Shown here piece by piece: positions 8,206 to 16,014 of a stretch of DNA of 64,000 bases (within the stretch, counting starts at the first letter, position 1; every line of letters begins with the position of its first letter). This DNA is from Nocardioides mangrovi (lineage in GTDB: Bacteria; Actinomycetota; Actinomycetes; Propionibacteriales; Nocardioidaceae). The stretch is taken from contig NZ_JAIQZJ010000009.1 in assembly GCF_020073815.1 (NCBI RefSeq), forward strand, positions 62,001 to 126,000, written 5' to 3'. The translations under genes were made by a program, and so were the position numbers. The notes beneath the pieces are model-generated. The model was given only the letters and a program-made list of their open reading frames with translations. It did not search any database and was not told the origin of the DNA.

Positions 8206-9881
8206 CCGACGGGCGCCGGGTCGGGTGCCGGCGCGAGGAAGTCGTGCACCAGCGGCACCACCGAGGCGCCCTCGCCGCTGGCCGACGCGACCCGCTTCAT
8301 CGACCCGGCGCGCACGTCGCCGGCCGCGAAGATGCCGGGCACCGTCGTCGCGAGGTTCTCCGGCGGCAGCCCGTCGGCCCAGAGGTGCTTGGGCACGTCA
8401 CGGCCGGTGAGCACGTAGCCGCGCTCGTCCCGAGCGATCTCCCGCGGGATCCAGTCGCAGTGCGGCTCGGCGCCCAGCAGCAGGAAGAGGCCGTAGGCGT
8501 CGACCCGGTCCTGGGTGCCGTCGTCGACGTCCTCGAGCGTCAGCCACTCCAGCCGACCGTCGCCGCCGCCGTCGACGACCCGGCAGCAGGTGCGGACGTG
8601 GATGCGCGAGTTGTACTCGATCTCGCCGATCAGGTACGACGACATCGTCTCGGCCAGGTCGGGCCGGCGGACCAGGATGGTGACCGATCGGGCGAACCGC
8701 GCCAGGTGCACGGCCGCCTGGCCGGCGGAGTTGCCGCCACCGACGACGTAGACGTCCTGGCCCTCCATCTCGCGGGCGGCGGTCATGGCGGCGCCGTAGT
8801 AGACGCCGTTGCCGACCAGCTCCTCGATCGGATCGACCCGCAGCTTGCGGTAGGCGATGCCGCTGGAGATCACGACCGACCGCGCCCGCACCTCGCCGCT
8901 GTCGGTGCACAGCACGTGCGGGTCGCCGTCGAACCCGGGGCGCAGCTCGTCGACGACCTGACCGGTGTAGAACTGCGCCCCGAAGCGCAGCGCCTGGTTG
9001 CGGGCGCGCTGGGCGAGGCGCATGCCGGAGATGCCGCGCGGGAAGCCGAGGTAGTTGCGGATCATCGAGCTGGTGCCGGCCTGGCCGCCGATCGCCTCGG
9101 CCTCGAGGATGACCGTCGCGAGGCCCTCCGACGCCGCGTACACGGCGGCCGCGAGGCCGGCGGGACCGCCGCCGACCACGGCGACGTCCACGACGTGCTC
9201 GAGGTCGATCTCGGTGGGCGCGCCGTAGATCGCGAGGGCGACGTCGCGGACGCTGGTGGCGTGCATGACGTCGCCGTGGCCGCGGCACACGAGGGGGTAG
9301 ACCGGCTCGCCGTCCCACAGGTCGAGGACGTAGCGGCCGCCGTCCGAGTCGGGCTCGTAGACCCGGCTCGGCATGCCCATCCGGTCGAGGAAGTCGCGGA
9401 TCTGGAGGGTCAGGCCGTCGCGCACCGGCGTCACGATCTTGACCGCGACCACCTCCGGGTCGGCCACCGTCGAGCCCCAGTCGGAGAGCAGGTCGGTGAT
9501 GGCGTTGTGGAACTCCTCGTCGCGGGTGCCGCGCGGCATCAGCAGGAAGGCGTCGTACTTGCCCTTGGCCATGCCGGCCCGCAGCGCGGGCGCGTCGGTG
9601 AGGAAGCGGTCCCAGTGGGCGGCGATGAGGCGGCGCGCGGTCGGGACCTTCTCCCGGAGCTTGTGGAAGCAGTGCAGGACGTCGGCGTCGGGCAGCACCG
9701 ACTCGGCGGAGAACATCGCGACGGTGCCGCCCTCGGCGACGATGTCGTGGGTGACCTGCAGCGCCTCGTGGCAGCTGCGGGCGAGCCGGACGTCGTACTC
9801 CTCGACGTAGCGGGCGAAGCCGGCACGCATCTCGTCGGGGTGGTCCGGGGCGATGAGGACGATGGCGGGGGAGGCGCTCAC
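8202..9881 (-). CDS. Thioredoxin-reductase-like FAD protein with N-terminal receiver-like domain
   Basis: In this 559-residue protein, residues 1 to about 115 look like a degenerate response-regulator fold and about 140-225 a glutaredoxin-like module. From 232 onward there is an FAD/NAD(P) oxidoreductase of the thioredoxin reductase type. The FAD motif GGGPAGLAAA is at 237-246, the NAD(P) motif GGGNSAG at 381-387, and a GDVR FAD-binding segment lies near the end. Where thioredoxin reductase has its redox CxxC, this protein reads YYGAAM (361-366), so it cannot shuttle electrons through a disulfide there. Similar fused proteins occur in actinobacteria; their physiological acceptor is not established here. 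Confidence 0.8.
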   Translation of the reverse strand: MSASPAIVLIAPDHPDEMRAGFARYVEEYDVRLARSCHEALQVTHDIVAEGGTVAMFSAESVLPDADVLHCFHKLREKVPTARRLIAAHWDRFLTDAPALRAGMAKGKYDAFLLMPRGTRDEEFHNAITDLLSDWGSTVADPEVVAVKIVTPVRDGLTLQIRDFLDRMGMPSRVYEPDSDGGRYVLDLWDGEPVYPLVCRGHGDVMHATSVRDVALAIYGAPTEIDLEHVVDVAVVGGGPAGLAAAVYAASEGLATVILEAEAIGGQAGTSSMIRNYLGFPRGISGMRLAQRARNQALRFGAQFYTGQVVDELRPGFDGDPHVLCTDSGEVRARSVVISSGIAYRKLRVDPIEELVGNGVYYGAAMTAAREMEGQDVYVVGGGNSAGQAAVHLARFARSVTILVRRPDLAETMSSYLIGEIEYNSRIHVRTCCRVVDGGGDGRLEWLTLEDVDDGTQDRVDAYGLFLLLGAEPHCDWIPREIARDERGYVLTGRDVPKHLWADGLPPENLATTVPGIFAAGDVRAGSMKRVASASGEGASVVPLVHDFLAPAPDPAPVG

Positions 9882-9920
9882 ATGACCAGCCTAGGAAGGG
9901 TGGCAATAGCATTGCCTGTC

Positions 9921-10730
9921 GTGCGCATCCGGCTCGACCTGTCCTACGACGGCACCGACTTCCACGGCTGGGCCGGGCAGCCCGGGCTGCGGACGGTGCA
10001 GGGCGAGCTGACCTCCGCGCTGGCGACCGTGCTGCGGGTGCCGTCGGTCGGCGTCGTGTGCGCCGGGCGCACCGACGCGGGCGTGCACGCCCGCGGCCAG
10101 GTCGTGCACATGGACGTGGCGGACCCGGGTCCGGTCGACCAGCTCGTCCGCCGGCTGAACGGCGTCCTCGCGCCCGACGTGCGGGTACGCCGCGGGGTGG
10201 AGGCGCCCCCGCACTTCGACGCGCGCTTCGGCGCGCTGTGGCGCCGCTACGCCTACCGGATCGCCGACACTCCCGCGGCGGTCGACCCCCTCGTCCGCTC
10301 CCACGTGCTGACGCGGCCGCGACCGCTCGACGAGCGGGCCATGAACGCTGCGGCGCTGCTGCTGGTCGGGCGCCACGACTTCGCGGCGTTCTGCAAGCAG
10401 CGCGAGGGGGCGACGACGATCCGCACCCTGGAGCAGCTGTCCTGGGCTCGCGACGACCGCGGCGTGCTGGTGGGGACGGTCGTCGCCGACGCGTTCTGCC
10501 ACAGCATGGTGCGGGCGCTGGTCGGCTGCCTGGTCACGATCGGCGAGGGACGGCGGCCGGCCGACTGGGCCGACGAGATCCTGCGGGCCGCCGTACGCGA
10601 CCCGGCCGTACCGGTCGTCCATGCGCACGGGCTGACCCTCGAGGAGGTCGCCTACCCGCCCGACGACGAGCTCGAGGCGCGGCTGACGCAGACGATGGCG
10701 CGCCGCAGCGCCGACGAGGTGAGCACGTGA
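9921..10730 (+). CDS. truA: tRNA pseudouridine(38-40) synthase TruA
   Basis: The 269-residue enzyme isomerises uridines 38-40 in the anticodon stem-loop. The catalytic Asp is residue 52 in AGRTDAGVHA, and the N-terminal strand LDLSYDGTDFHGWAGQPGLRTVQGEL is characteristic. The GTG at 9921 places the first strand at the N-terminus as in homologues. Its stop overlaps the next gene's GTG by four bases, implying translational coupling. It is separated from rplQ, its common actinobacterial neighbour, by four unrelated genes. Confidence 0.95.
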   Translation: MRIRLDLSYDGTDFHGWAGQPGLRTVQGELTSALATVLRVPSVGVVCAGRTDAGVHARGQVVHMDVADPGPVDQLVRRLNGVLAPDVRVRRGVEAPPHFDARFGALWRRYAYRIADTPAAVDPLVRSHVLTRPRPLDERAMNAAALLLVGRHDFAAFCKQREGATTIRTLEQLSWARDDRGVLVGTVVADAFCHSMVRALVGCLVTIGEGRRPADWADEILRAAVRDPAVPVVHAHGLTLEEVAYPPDDELEARLTQTMARRSADEVST

Positions 10731-11329
10731 GCGACGAGCACTACTTCAGCGCCGACCCGGCGGTGCCCTTCGAGCGCGAGACCTTCACCTGCGAGGTCTG
10801 GGACCGGTCGCTCACGCTCGTCAGCGGGTCGGGCGTCTTCAGTCGCGGCCACCTCGACCACGCGACCGCGCTGCTCTTCCGCGAGACCGAGCCGCCGGTG
10901 CAGGGCCGCTTCCTCGACCTCGGGTGCGGCTACGGCGTCATCGGCCTGGCGATCACCGCCGCGGTGCCGCTCGCCACGGTCACCGCGGTCGACGTCAACG
11001 ACCGCGCGATCGCGCTCGCCAACGAGAACGCCCGCGCGATGGGCGTCGAGGGCCGCTTCGTCGCGTGCCGGCCCGAGCAGGTGCCGACCGGTGACGTGTA
11101 CGACGAGATCTGGTCCAACCCGCCGATCCGGATCGGCAAGGCCGCCCTCCACGAGCTGCTGCTCACCTGGCTGCCGCGCCTGGCACCCGGCGGCCGCGCG
11201 GTGATGGTGGTCGGCAAGAACCTCGGCGCCGACTCGCTCCAGCGCTGGCTCGGCGAGCAGGGGTGGCCGACGTCCCGGCTCGCGAGTGCGAAGGGCTTCC
11301 GGGTGCTGGAGGTGCGGCGGGAGGACTGA
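10727..11329 (+). CDS. Class I SAM-dependent methyltransferase, RsmC-like
   Basis: The 200-residue product has motif I LDLGCGYGVIGL at about 63-74, an acidic VDVND after the second strand, and the catalytic-type NPPIR motif near residue 129. This matches the small methyltransferase domain of RsmC/RlmG enzymes, which methylate guanine N2 in rRNA. It overlaps truA by four bases, which suggests a linked RNA-modification role. The N-terminal lead-in (EHYFSADPAVPFERETFTCEVWDRSL) is short, so only one of the two domains of E. coli RsmC is present. The exact target is unproven. Confidence 0.8.
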   Translation: MSDEHYFSADPAVPFERETFTCEVWDRSLTLVSGSGVFSRGHLDHATALLFRETEPPVQGRFLDLGCGYGVIGLAITAAVPLATVTAVDVNDRAIALANENARAMGVEGRFVACRPEQVPTGDVYDEIWSNPPIRIGKAALHELLLTWLPRLAPGGRAVMVVGKNLGADSLQRWLGEQGWPTSRLASAKGFRVLEVRRED

Positions 11330-11360
11330 GGTTTCTGGGGTTGATGGGACTGGTGGGAAT

Positions 11361-11392
11361 GCGGCATTCACCGGTTCACCGGTGAATGCCGC
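11361..11392. terminator. Perfect 14-bp stem-loop downstream of the methyltransferase gene
   Basis: GCGGCATTCACCGG (11361-11374) pairs with CCGGTGAATGCCGC (11379-11392) around TTCA. It stands between two convergent genes about 30 bases past the methyltransferase stop. It is a good bidirectional terminator candidate, although no U tract follows. Confidence 0.7.
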
Positions 11393-11442
11393 ACTTCTCA
11401 GGGGTCGCAACGCCTGAGAAGTGACGGAGTCCCCTGAGAAGT
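11393..11442. repeat. Three-arm inverted repeat with alternative pairing
   Basis: Arm A (11393-11404, ACTTCTCAGGGG) can pair over 10 bases with arm B (11413-11422, CCTGAGAAGT) or over 12 with arm C (11431-11442, CCCCTGAGAAGT). The two pairings exclude each other. It follows directly on the hairpin at 11361-11392 and precedes the end of the minus-strand gene. Confidence 0.7.
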
Positions 11443-11470
11443 GGCGTCAGGCCCTAGGGCGGTGTCCTGT

Positions 11471-12151
11471 TCAGGGCGTGACCGGGAGGGCCAGGAGCGC
11501 GGCGGCCGCGGGGTCCTCCGCCGTACGGCGCTTCCAGACCATGAGCAGCACCTCGGCCGCCGGGGCCGCGAGCTCGACCTCCGGGGTGGCGTCGCCGAGG
11601 ACGACCGGGTCGATCGCCAGGTCCGTCGCGACCAGGCGAAGGGTGCCGGGGAGCGGCTCGGTGCGGCCGAGGCGGACCTGGCGCGGGTAGAACTCCGTCG
11701 CGACCTCGCGGACACCGTCCCAGGCGAGGCCGGGGTCGAGGATCCACTCGTCGACGCGGCCGGCGGCGTCGAGCAGGTCGCGGGTGTGCATGGTCGTCTC
11801 GTGGACCTGGCGGCGCAGCCACCAGCCAGCGGTCTGCTCGGTACCGAACGTCCAGGCGGACGCGGTCGGGTCGCCCGCGAGGGCATCGCGCAGGGCGCCC
11901 GCGTGGCCGGCGTACCAGCTCGCGAGGGCGGCCGCGTCGGCGCCGAGGGACGGGGACTCCGCCTGCCCGTCCGGGGTGCCCGCGACGATCGCGTGCCGCG
12001 CCCACTGGTGCACGCCGCCGACGTGGTCGACGAGGTCGGCGACGGTCCAGCCCGGGCAGGACGCCACCGGCGCCGTGGGATCGGCCTCGGCGGTGAGGCG
12101 CGCGAAGCGGTCGGTGGCCGTGGCGAGCAGGGCGGTCCAGTCGTGGGTCAC
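11471..12151 (-). CDS. Maleylpyruvate isomerase family (mycothiol-dependent DinB-like) protein
   Basis: The 226-residue product has the MDMPI_N/DinB_2 four-helix pattern: WTALLATATDRF, the CPGWTVADLVDHVGGVHQWA segment (about 32-51) with metal-ligand histidines, and RRQVHETTMHTRDLLDAAG with another His. Family members use mycothiol, the actinobacterial thiol, in isomerase or transferase reactions. The C-terminal ~70 residues form the smaller MDMPI_C-type domain. The GTG at 12151 is the only suitable start. The neighbours give no pathway clue, so the substrate is unknown. Confidence 0.8.
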   Translation of the reverse strand: MTHDWTALLATATDRFARLTAEADPTAPVASCPGWTVADLVDHVGGVHQWARHAIVAGTPDGQAESPSLGADAAALASWYAGHAGALRDALAGDPTASAWTFGTEQTAGWWLRRQVHETTMHTRDLLDAAGRVDEWILDPGLAWDGVREVATEFYPRQVRLGRTEPLPGTLRLVATDLAIDPVVLGDATPEVELAAPAAEVLLMVWKRRTAEDPAAAALLALPVTP

Positions 12152-12201
12152 GGGCCGATTCTCCCGGATCCGAGCCGCGGAAGTCGGTTGACCGGAGCAG
12201 C

Positions 12202-12783
12202 GTGAGACCGGTCAATGGTGGCGTGGTCGCGCTCCGGGTCGTCGTGCTGGTCGAGGGCCACAGCGACCGTGTCGCCGTGCAGACGCTGGCCCGCCGGCTC
12301 GGCCGCGACCTGGCTGCGGAGGGCGCCGAGATCGTGCCGATGGACGGCGTGACCAACATCCGCGCCTTCGCCGCCCGCTACGGCCCGCCGGGCCTCGACC
12401 TGCCGATGCGGGGTCTCTACGACGCCCCGCAGGAGGGCTACGTACGGCGCGGCCTGGCCGCCGCCGGGCTGGACGTGGCCCTGGAGCCGGACGGGCTGAC
12501 GGCGCTCGGGTTCTTCGGCTGCTCCGCGGACCTCGAGGACGAGCTGATGCGCGCCCTGGGGACGGACGCCGTCGAGGAGGTCATCGAGGCGGCCGGCGAG
12601 GGCCGGTCGCGTCGGCTGCTGGCGGGCATGCCGGCCCAGCGGGACTGGACCCGTGAGGAGGTGTTGCGGCGCTTCGTCGGGTCGCAGTCGGGCCGCAAGG
12701 CGCGGTACGCCGAGCTCCTCGTCGACGCCCTGCCGGTCGCCGACGTCCCGCTGCCGCTGCTCTCGGTGCTCGCGCGGGTCTGA
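12202..12783 (+). CDS. TOPRIM-domain protein, OLD-nuclease-like, standalone
   Basis: The 193-residue protein begins with a TOPRIM fold: VVLVEGHSDRVAVQTLARRLG (catalytic-type Glu at 18), then a metal-binding acidic stretch around GLYDAPQE and a later CSADLEDELMRALG. This arrangement resembles the TOPRIM domain of OLD-family nucleases, but there is no ATPase domain, so it is a standalone TOPRIM protein. Actinobacterial genomes carry such single-domain proteins with unknown function. GTG 12202 is taken as the start; a GTG within the next 25 bases would trim only the N-terminal lead. It diverges from the MDMPI gene. Confidence 0.65.
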   Translation: MRPVNGGVVALRVVVLVEGHSDRVAVQTLARRLGRDLAAEGAEIVPMDGVTNIRAFAARYGPPGLDLPMRGLYDAPQEGYVRRGLAAAGLDVALEPDGLTALGFFGCSADLEDELMRALGTDAVEEVIEAAGEGRSRRLLAGMPAQRDWTREEVLRRFVGSQSGRKARYAELLVDALPVADVPLPLLSVLARV

Positions 12784-12799
12784 GGCGGGTCCGGGCGCG

Positions 12800-13378
12800 T
12801 CAGCCGAGCGACGCGCTCGCCGCCCGCAGGTCGTCGAGCGCCGCGAGGGCGTACGGCGCGAGGTCGCCCGCGGTCTCGCTGTCGGCCTCGGACCACGCGG
12901 AGTAACCGCGCTTGAAGGCCAGTACCCCCAGCTCGGCCGCCAGGTGCGCGGTCGCCTCGGGGACGCCGCGCGCCGCGAGGGCCTCGGTCATCGCGACCGC
13001 GAGCCCGACCTGCTTGAGCGCGTCACGCTCCTGGAGCTCGGCGTTGGCCGCGACCGCTGCCTTCATCCGCGGTCCGAGCTCGCGGTTCATCGGGCCCATC
13101 TCCTCCGAGGCCCGGGCGAGCCCGGCGGCGACCGCCTGGAGGGGCGTCGCGTCGTCGGGCGCCGCGGCGATGCCGTCGGCCAGCAGCCGGCTCAGCGTCT
13201 CCTGGCCGGCGACCAGCAGCTCGCGCTTGTCGGAGAAGTGCCGGAAGAAGGTGCTCTTGGTGACCCCGGCGCGCTCGGCGATCTGGGCGACCGTGGTGGC
13301 GTCGTACCCCTGCTCGGTGAAGAGGTCGACCGCGGCGAGGACGAGGCGCTCGCGCGCGCCGGGTTCCCATCGAGCCAT
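12800..13378 (-). CDS. TetR-family transcriptional regulator
   Basis: The 192-residue product has an N-terminal TetR DNA-binding domain (ERLVLAAVDLFTEQGYDATTVAQIAERAGVTKSTFFRHFSDK, about 10-52) and an all-helical ligand-binding C-terminal half. Two near-perfect 24-bp palindromes lie in the 83 bases between it and the divergent SDR gene and are likely its operators. It therefore probably represses itself and the SDR gene. The inducing ligand is unknown. Confidence 0.92.
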   Translation of the reverse strand: MARWEPGARERLVLAAVDLFTEQGYDATTVAQIAERAGVTKSTFFRHFSDKRELLVAGQETLSRLLADGIAAAPDDATPLQAVAAGLARASEEMGPMNRELGPRMKAAVAANAELQERDALKQVGLAVAMTEALAARGVPEATAHLAAELGVLAFKRGYSAWSEADSETAGDLAPYALAALDDLRAASASLG

Positions 13379-13390
13379 GGCTCCATCCTA

Positions 13391-13414
13391 GTGATGGGAC
13401 ACGTGTCCCGTCAC
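13391..13414. promoter_or_regulatory. TetR operator O1 (24-bp palindrome)
   Basis: Left half GTGATGGGACAC and right half GTGTCCCGTCAC are inverted with one mismatch, centred between 13402 and 13403. The site begins 13 bases from the TetR start codon. The inner 14 bases GGGACACGTGTCCC form a perfect palindrome. Confidence 0.8.
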
Positions 13415-13423
13415 GGGTGTACG

Positions 13424-13447
13424 GTGATGAGACAAAGGTCCCATCAC
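13424..13447. promoter_or_regulatory. TetR operator O2 (24-bp palindrome)
   Basis: Outer halves GTGATGAGAC and GTCCCATCAC are inverted with one mismatch across a four-base centre. The half-site GTGATGGGAC is shared with O1. Its centre is 33 bases from that of O1, about three helical turns, and it ends 14 bases before the SDR start codon. Confidence 0.75.
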
Positions 13448-13461
13448 TTCCAGGAGAACCC

Positions 13462-14343
13462 ATGCACGTCTTCGTCACCGGCGGCACCGGTCTGATCGGC
13501 ACCGCCGTCGTCGCCGAGCTGCTCGCCCACGACCACACCGTCTCGGTGCTCGCCCGCTCGGAGTCGTCCGCCGCCGCGATCCGCGCGGCCGGCGCCGAGC
13601 CGGTCCCCGGCGACCTCGCCGACCTGGCCGCGCTGCGCGCGGCGGCGTCGCGGGCCGGCGGCGTCATCCACCTGGCCTTCGCCAACGACTTCAGCTCGCC
13701 CGAGGCGCTGGCGGCGGCCGTCGCCGAGGAGTCCGCCGCGCTGGCCGCGCTGGGCGAGGAGCTGGTCGGCAGCGACCGCCCGCTCGTCACGGTCTCGGGC
13801 ACGCCGTGGATCGCGGGCCGGGTCGCGACCGAGGAGGACCCGCTGCCGCTGGACGGACCGGTCGGCGGCCGCGGCCGCTCGGTCATGGCGGCACTCGGCC
13901 TCGCTCAGCGCGGGGTCCGCAGCTCCGCGATTCGGCTGCCCCGCACGGTCCACCGGGACGGCGCCGGCGGCTTCGCCGGTCTCCTGACGACCATCGCGCG
14001 CCAGTCGGGCGTCTCCGGGTACGCCGGCGACGGCACCCAGCGCTGGCCGGCCGTGCACGCGCTGGACGCGGCCGTCCTCTTCCGGCTCGCGCTCGAGGGC
14101 GCGGCCGCCGGCAGCGCCTGGCACGCGGTCGCCGACGAGGGCGACGCGGTGCGGGACATCGCCGCCGTCATCGGCCGCCGGCTCGGCCTGCCGGTCGAGT
14201 CCGTGCCGCCGGAGACCTACGGGCCGCTCGGCCCGATCTTCGCGGCCGACCAGCCGGCGTCGGGCGCCCACACGCAAGCAGCCCTGGGCTGGACGCCGAT
14301 CCACCCGTCCCTGCTCGAGGACCTGGAGCTGATCGAGTCCTGA
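13462..14343 (+). CDS. Atypical SDR, NAD-dependent epimerase/dehydratase family
   Basis: The 293-residue protein carries the extended-SDR dinucleotide motif TGGTGLIG at 6-13 at the N-terminus, followed by the LARSES and GDLADLAAL segments typical of NAD(P)H-binding epimerase-like proteins. The usual YxxxK is not clear: the central region reads GRSVMAALGLAQRGVRSSAIRLP, so catalysis may differ. An AGGAG lies eight bases before the ATG at 13462. It diverges from the TetR gene, and both operators lie in its promoter region, so repression by that regulator is likely. Substrate unknown. Confidence 0.85.
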   Translation: MHVFVTGGTGLIGTAVVAELLAHDHTVSVLARSESSAAAIRAAGAEPVPGDLADLAALRAAASRAGGVIHLAFANDFSSPEALAAAVAEESAALAALGEELVGSDRPLVTVSGTPWIAGRVATEEDPLPLDGPVGGRGRSVMAALGLAQRGVRSSAIRLPRTVHRDGAGGFAGLLTTIARQSGVSGYAGDGTQRWPAVHALDAAVLFRLALEGAAAGSAWHAVADEGDAVRDIAAVIGRRLGLPVESVPPETYGPLGPIFAADQPASGAHTQAALGWTPIHPSLLEDLELIES

Positions 14344-14349
14344 AACCCG

Positions 14350-15492
14350 TCACGAGTGCCGCAGCCGGGCCGCCTGCCTCGTGAGGTGGTCCCGCTCGGC
14401 GGCACTGGTCGCGACGGCGGCCGCGTCCGCGTAGAGCTCGGCCGCGCGGCCGGCCTCGCCGGCGCGCTCGTGGAGCCACGCCTCGACGGCGGTACGCCGT
14501 GGGACCTCCGGCGGGACGGCGTCGAGGGCACGGAGGGCGACGTACGGGCCGTCGACCTCGCCGAGCGCGACCACCCGGTTGAGCGCGACGACGGGGGAGT
14601 CGGTGCGGGCGACGAGCTCGTCGTACCACTCGAGGATCTGCGGCCAGTCGGTCTCCTCGGCCGTCTGTGCGTCGCAGTGGAGGGCGGCGATCGCGGCCTG
14701 GGCCTGGTACTCACCGAGCCGGTCGCGGCGCAGCGCGGCCTGGAGGATCTCGACGCCCTCGGCGACGGCGTCGGTGTCCCAGCGGGTGCGGTCCTGCTCG
14801 GCGAGCGGCACCAGCTCGCCGGACGCCGACCAACGTGCGGCGCGACGGGCGTGGTGGAGCAGCATCAGCGCGAGCAGTCCGGCGACCTCCGGCTCGTCGC
14901 TTGCCCGGTCGAGCATCCGGGTCAGCCGGATCGCCTCGGCGGCCAGGTCCACGTCGCCGGAGTAGCCCTCGTTGAAGACCAGGTAGAGCACGGTCAGCAC
15001 CCGGTACAGGTCGCCCGGGGCGCCGACACCCTGCTCCGCGACCGTACGCTTCGCACGGCTGATCCGCTGCGCCATCGTGGCCTCGGGGACCAGGTAGGCC
15101 TCGGCGATCTGCCGGGTGGTGAGGCCGCCGACGGCGCGCAGCGTCAGCGCCACGGCAGACGCGGGCGTCAGCGCGGGGTGGCAGCAGAGGAAGAGGAGCA
15201 GGAGCGTGTCGTCCTGGTCCTCGGACGGTCCCGGCGCGGGCTCGTCGTGCACCCGTTCCTCCCGTGCCCGCCGCGCGCTCGCGGAGCGGCCGGCGTCGAC
15301 GACCTTGCGCCAGGCGACCGTCACCAGCCACGCCTTGGGGTCGTCCGGGGCCGCGTCCGGCCAGCGGCGTACCGCCTCGACGAGCGCCTCCTGCACGGCG
15401 TCCTCGGCCGCCGCGAAGTCGGCCCCGCGGCGGACGAGGATGCCGAGGACCTGGGGCGTCAGGTCCCGGACGAGCTGCTCCATCACCGTCAC
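14350..15492 (-). CDS. ECF sigma factor with TPR-like C-terminal extension (ECF42-like)
   Basis: The 380-residue product has sigma region 2 (EQLVRDLTPQVLGILVRRGADFAAAEDAVQEALVEA, then PDDPKAWLVTVAWRKVVD) and region 4 (LTLRAVGGLTTRQIAEAYLVPEATMAQRISRAKR). A helical extension of about 200 residues containing LNRVVALGEVDGPYVALRALD follows. This arrangement and the adjacent DGPF-domain gene are the hallmark of the ECF42 group, which lacks an anti-sigma factor and uses the C-terminal extension for control. GTG 15492 overlaps the upstream stop by four bases; ATG 15483 is the alternative. Its regulon probably includes the partner gene. Confidence 0.88.
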   Translation of the reverse strand: MTVMEQLVRDLTPQVLGILVRRGADFAAAEDAVQEALVEAVRRWPDAAPDDPKAWLVTVAWRKVVDAGRSASARRAREERVHDEPAPGPSEDQDDTLLLLFLCCHPALTPASAVALTLRAVGGLTTRQIAEAYLVPEATMAQRISRAKRTVAEQGVGAPGDLYRVLTVLYLVFNEGYSGDVDLAAEAIRLTRMLDRASDEPEVAGLLALMLLHHARRAARWSASGELVPLAEQDRTRWDTDAVAEGVEILQAALRRDRLGEYQAQAAIAALHCDAQTAEETDWPQILEWYDELVARTDSPVVALNRVVALGEVDGPYVALRALDAVPPEVPRRTAVEAWLHERAGEAGRAAELYADAAAVATSAAERDHLTRQAARLRHS

Positions 15493-15893
15493 TCGGTGAT
15501 CGTCGGGGGCTCCTCCATGAAGGGCCGCACCTCGATCCACTCGCGGATCGGCACGCCGCCCGGGCCGGGGGCTGAGGAGAGGTACGCCGCGGCCTCGTGG
15601 GCGCGCTCGACCGAGTCGACGTCGATGACCATCCAGCCGGCGATCAGGTCCTTGGTCTCCGCGAACGGTCCGTCGGTCACCGGCGGCCGGCCCTCGCCGT
15701 CGAACCGCACGAACGTCCCCTCGGGGGACAGCCCCTGCGCGTCGACGAACTCACCGCGCTCCCGGAGGTCGTCGGCGACCTTGCCCATGAAGGCGATGTG
15801 GTCCGACACCTCCTGCGGGGTCCACTGGTCCATCGGGGCGCAGTCGATCGGCTTCGCGCCGCGGTAGTGCTTGAGCAGCAGGTACTTCGCCAT
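15489..15893 (-). CDS. YCII/DGPF-domain protein, partner of the ECF sigma factor
   Basis: The 134-residue protein has the YCII-related fold with the DGPFAETK motif at 74-81 and the following GWMVIDVDSVERAHEAAAYL strand-helix. DGPF proteins form dimeric ferredoxin-like barrels and are encoded next to ECF42 sigma factors in many actinobacteria; their enzymatic activity is not established. An AGGAGAG precedes the ATG at 15893. The four-base overlap with the sigma gene indicates an operon. It may be the main target of that sigma factor. Confidence 0.88.
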   Translation of the reverse strand: MAKYLLLKHYRGAKPIDCAPMDQWTPQEVSDHIAFMGKVADDLRERGEFVDAQGLSPEGTFVRFDGEGRPPVTDGPFAETKDLIAGWMVIDVDSVERAHEAAAYLSSAPGPGGVPIREWIEVRPFMEEPPTITE

Positions 15894-16014
15894 CGTGATC
15901 TCTCCTCGGGTTCCGTGCCGCCATTGTGGTGGCACATCCCTGGGACGGAGTCGTCCGACGGTCCTCGACATCCGGGCGCGGGCGATCCAGCATTTTCTCG
16001 AGGAGGTGGTCGCC

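Noticed and set aside
7470..9920. Long open plus-strand frame upstream of truA that could give a fused protein of about 1,086 residues
   Set aside because: It lies antisense to the thioredoxin-reductase-like gene, has no recognisable domain, and truA has its own good GTG at 9921 matching the family N-terminus.
12202..12783. OLD-family defence nuclease (Gabija- or retron-like)
   Set aside because: Only a standalone TOPRIM domain is seen; there is no ATPase domain, no helicase partner and no reverse transcriptase nearby.
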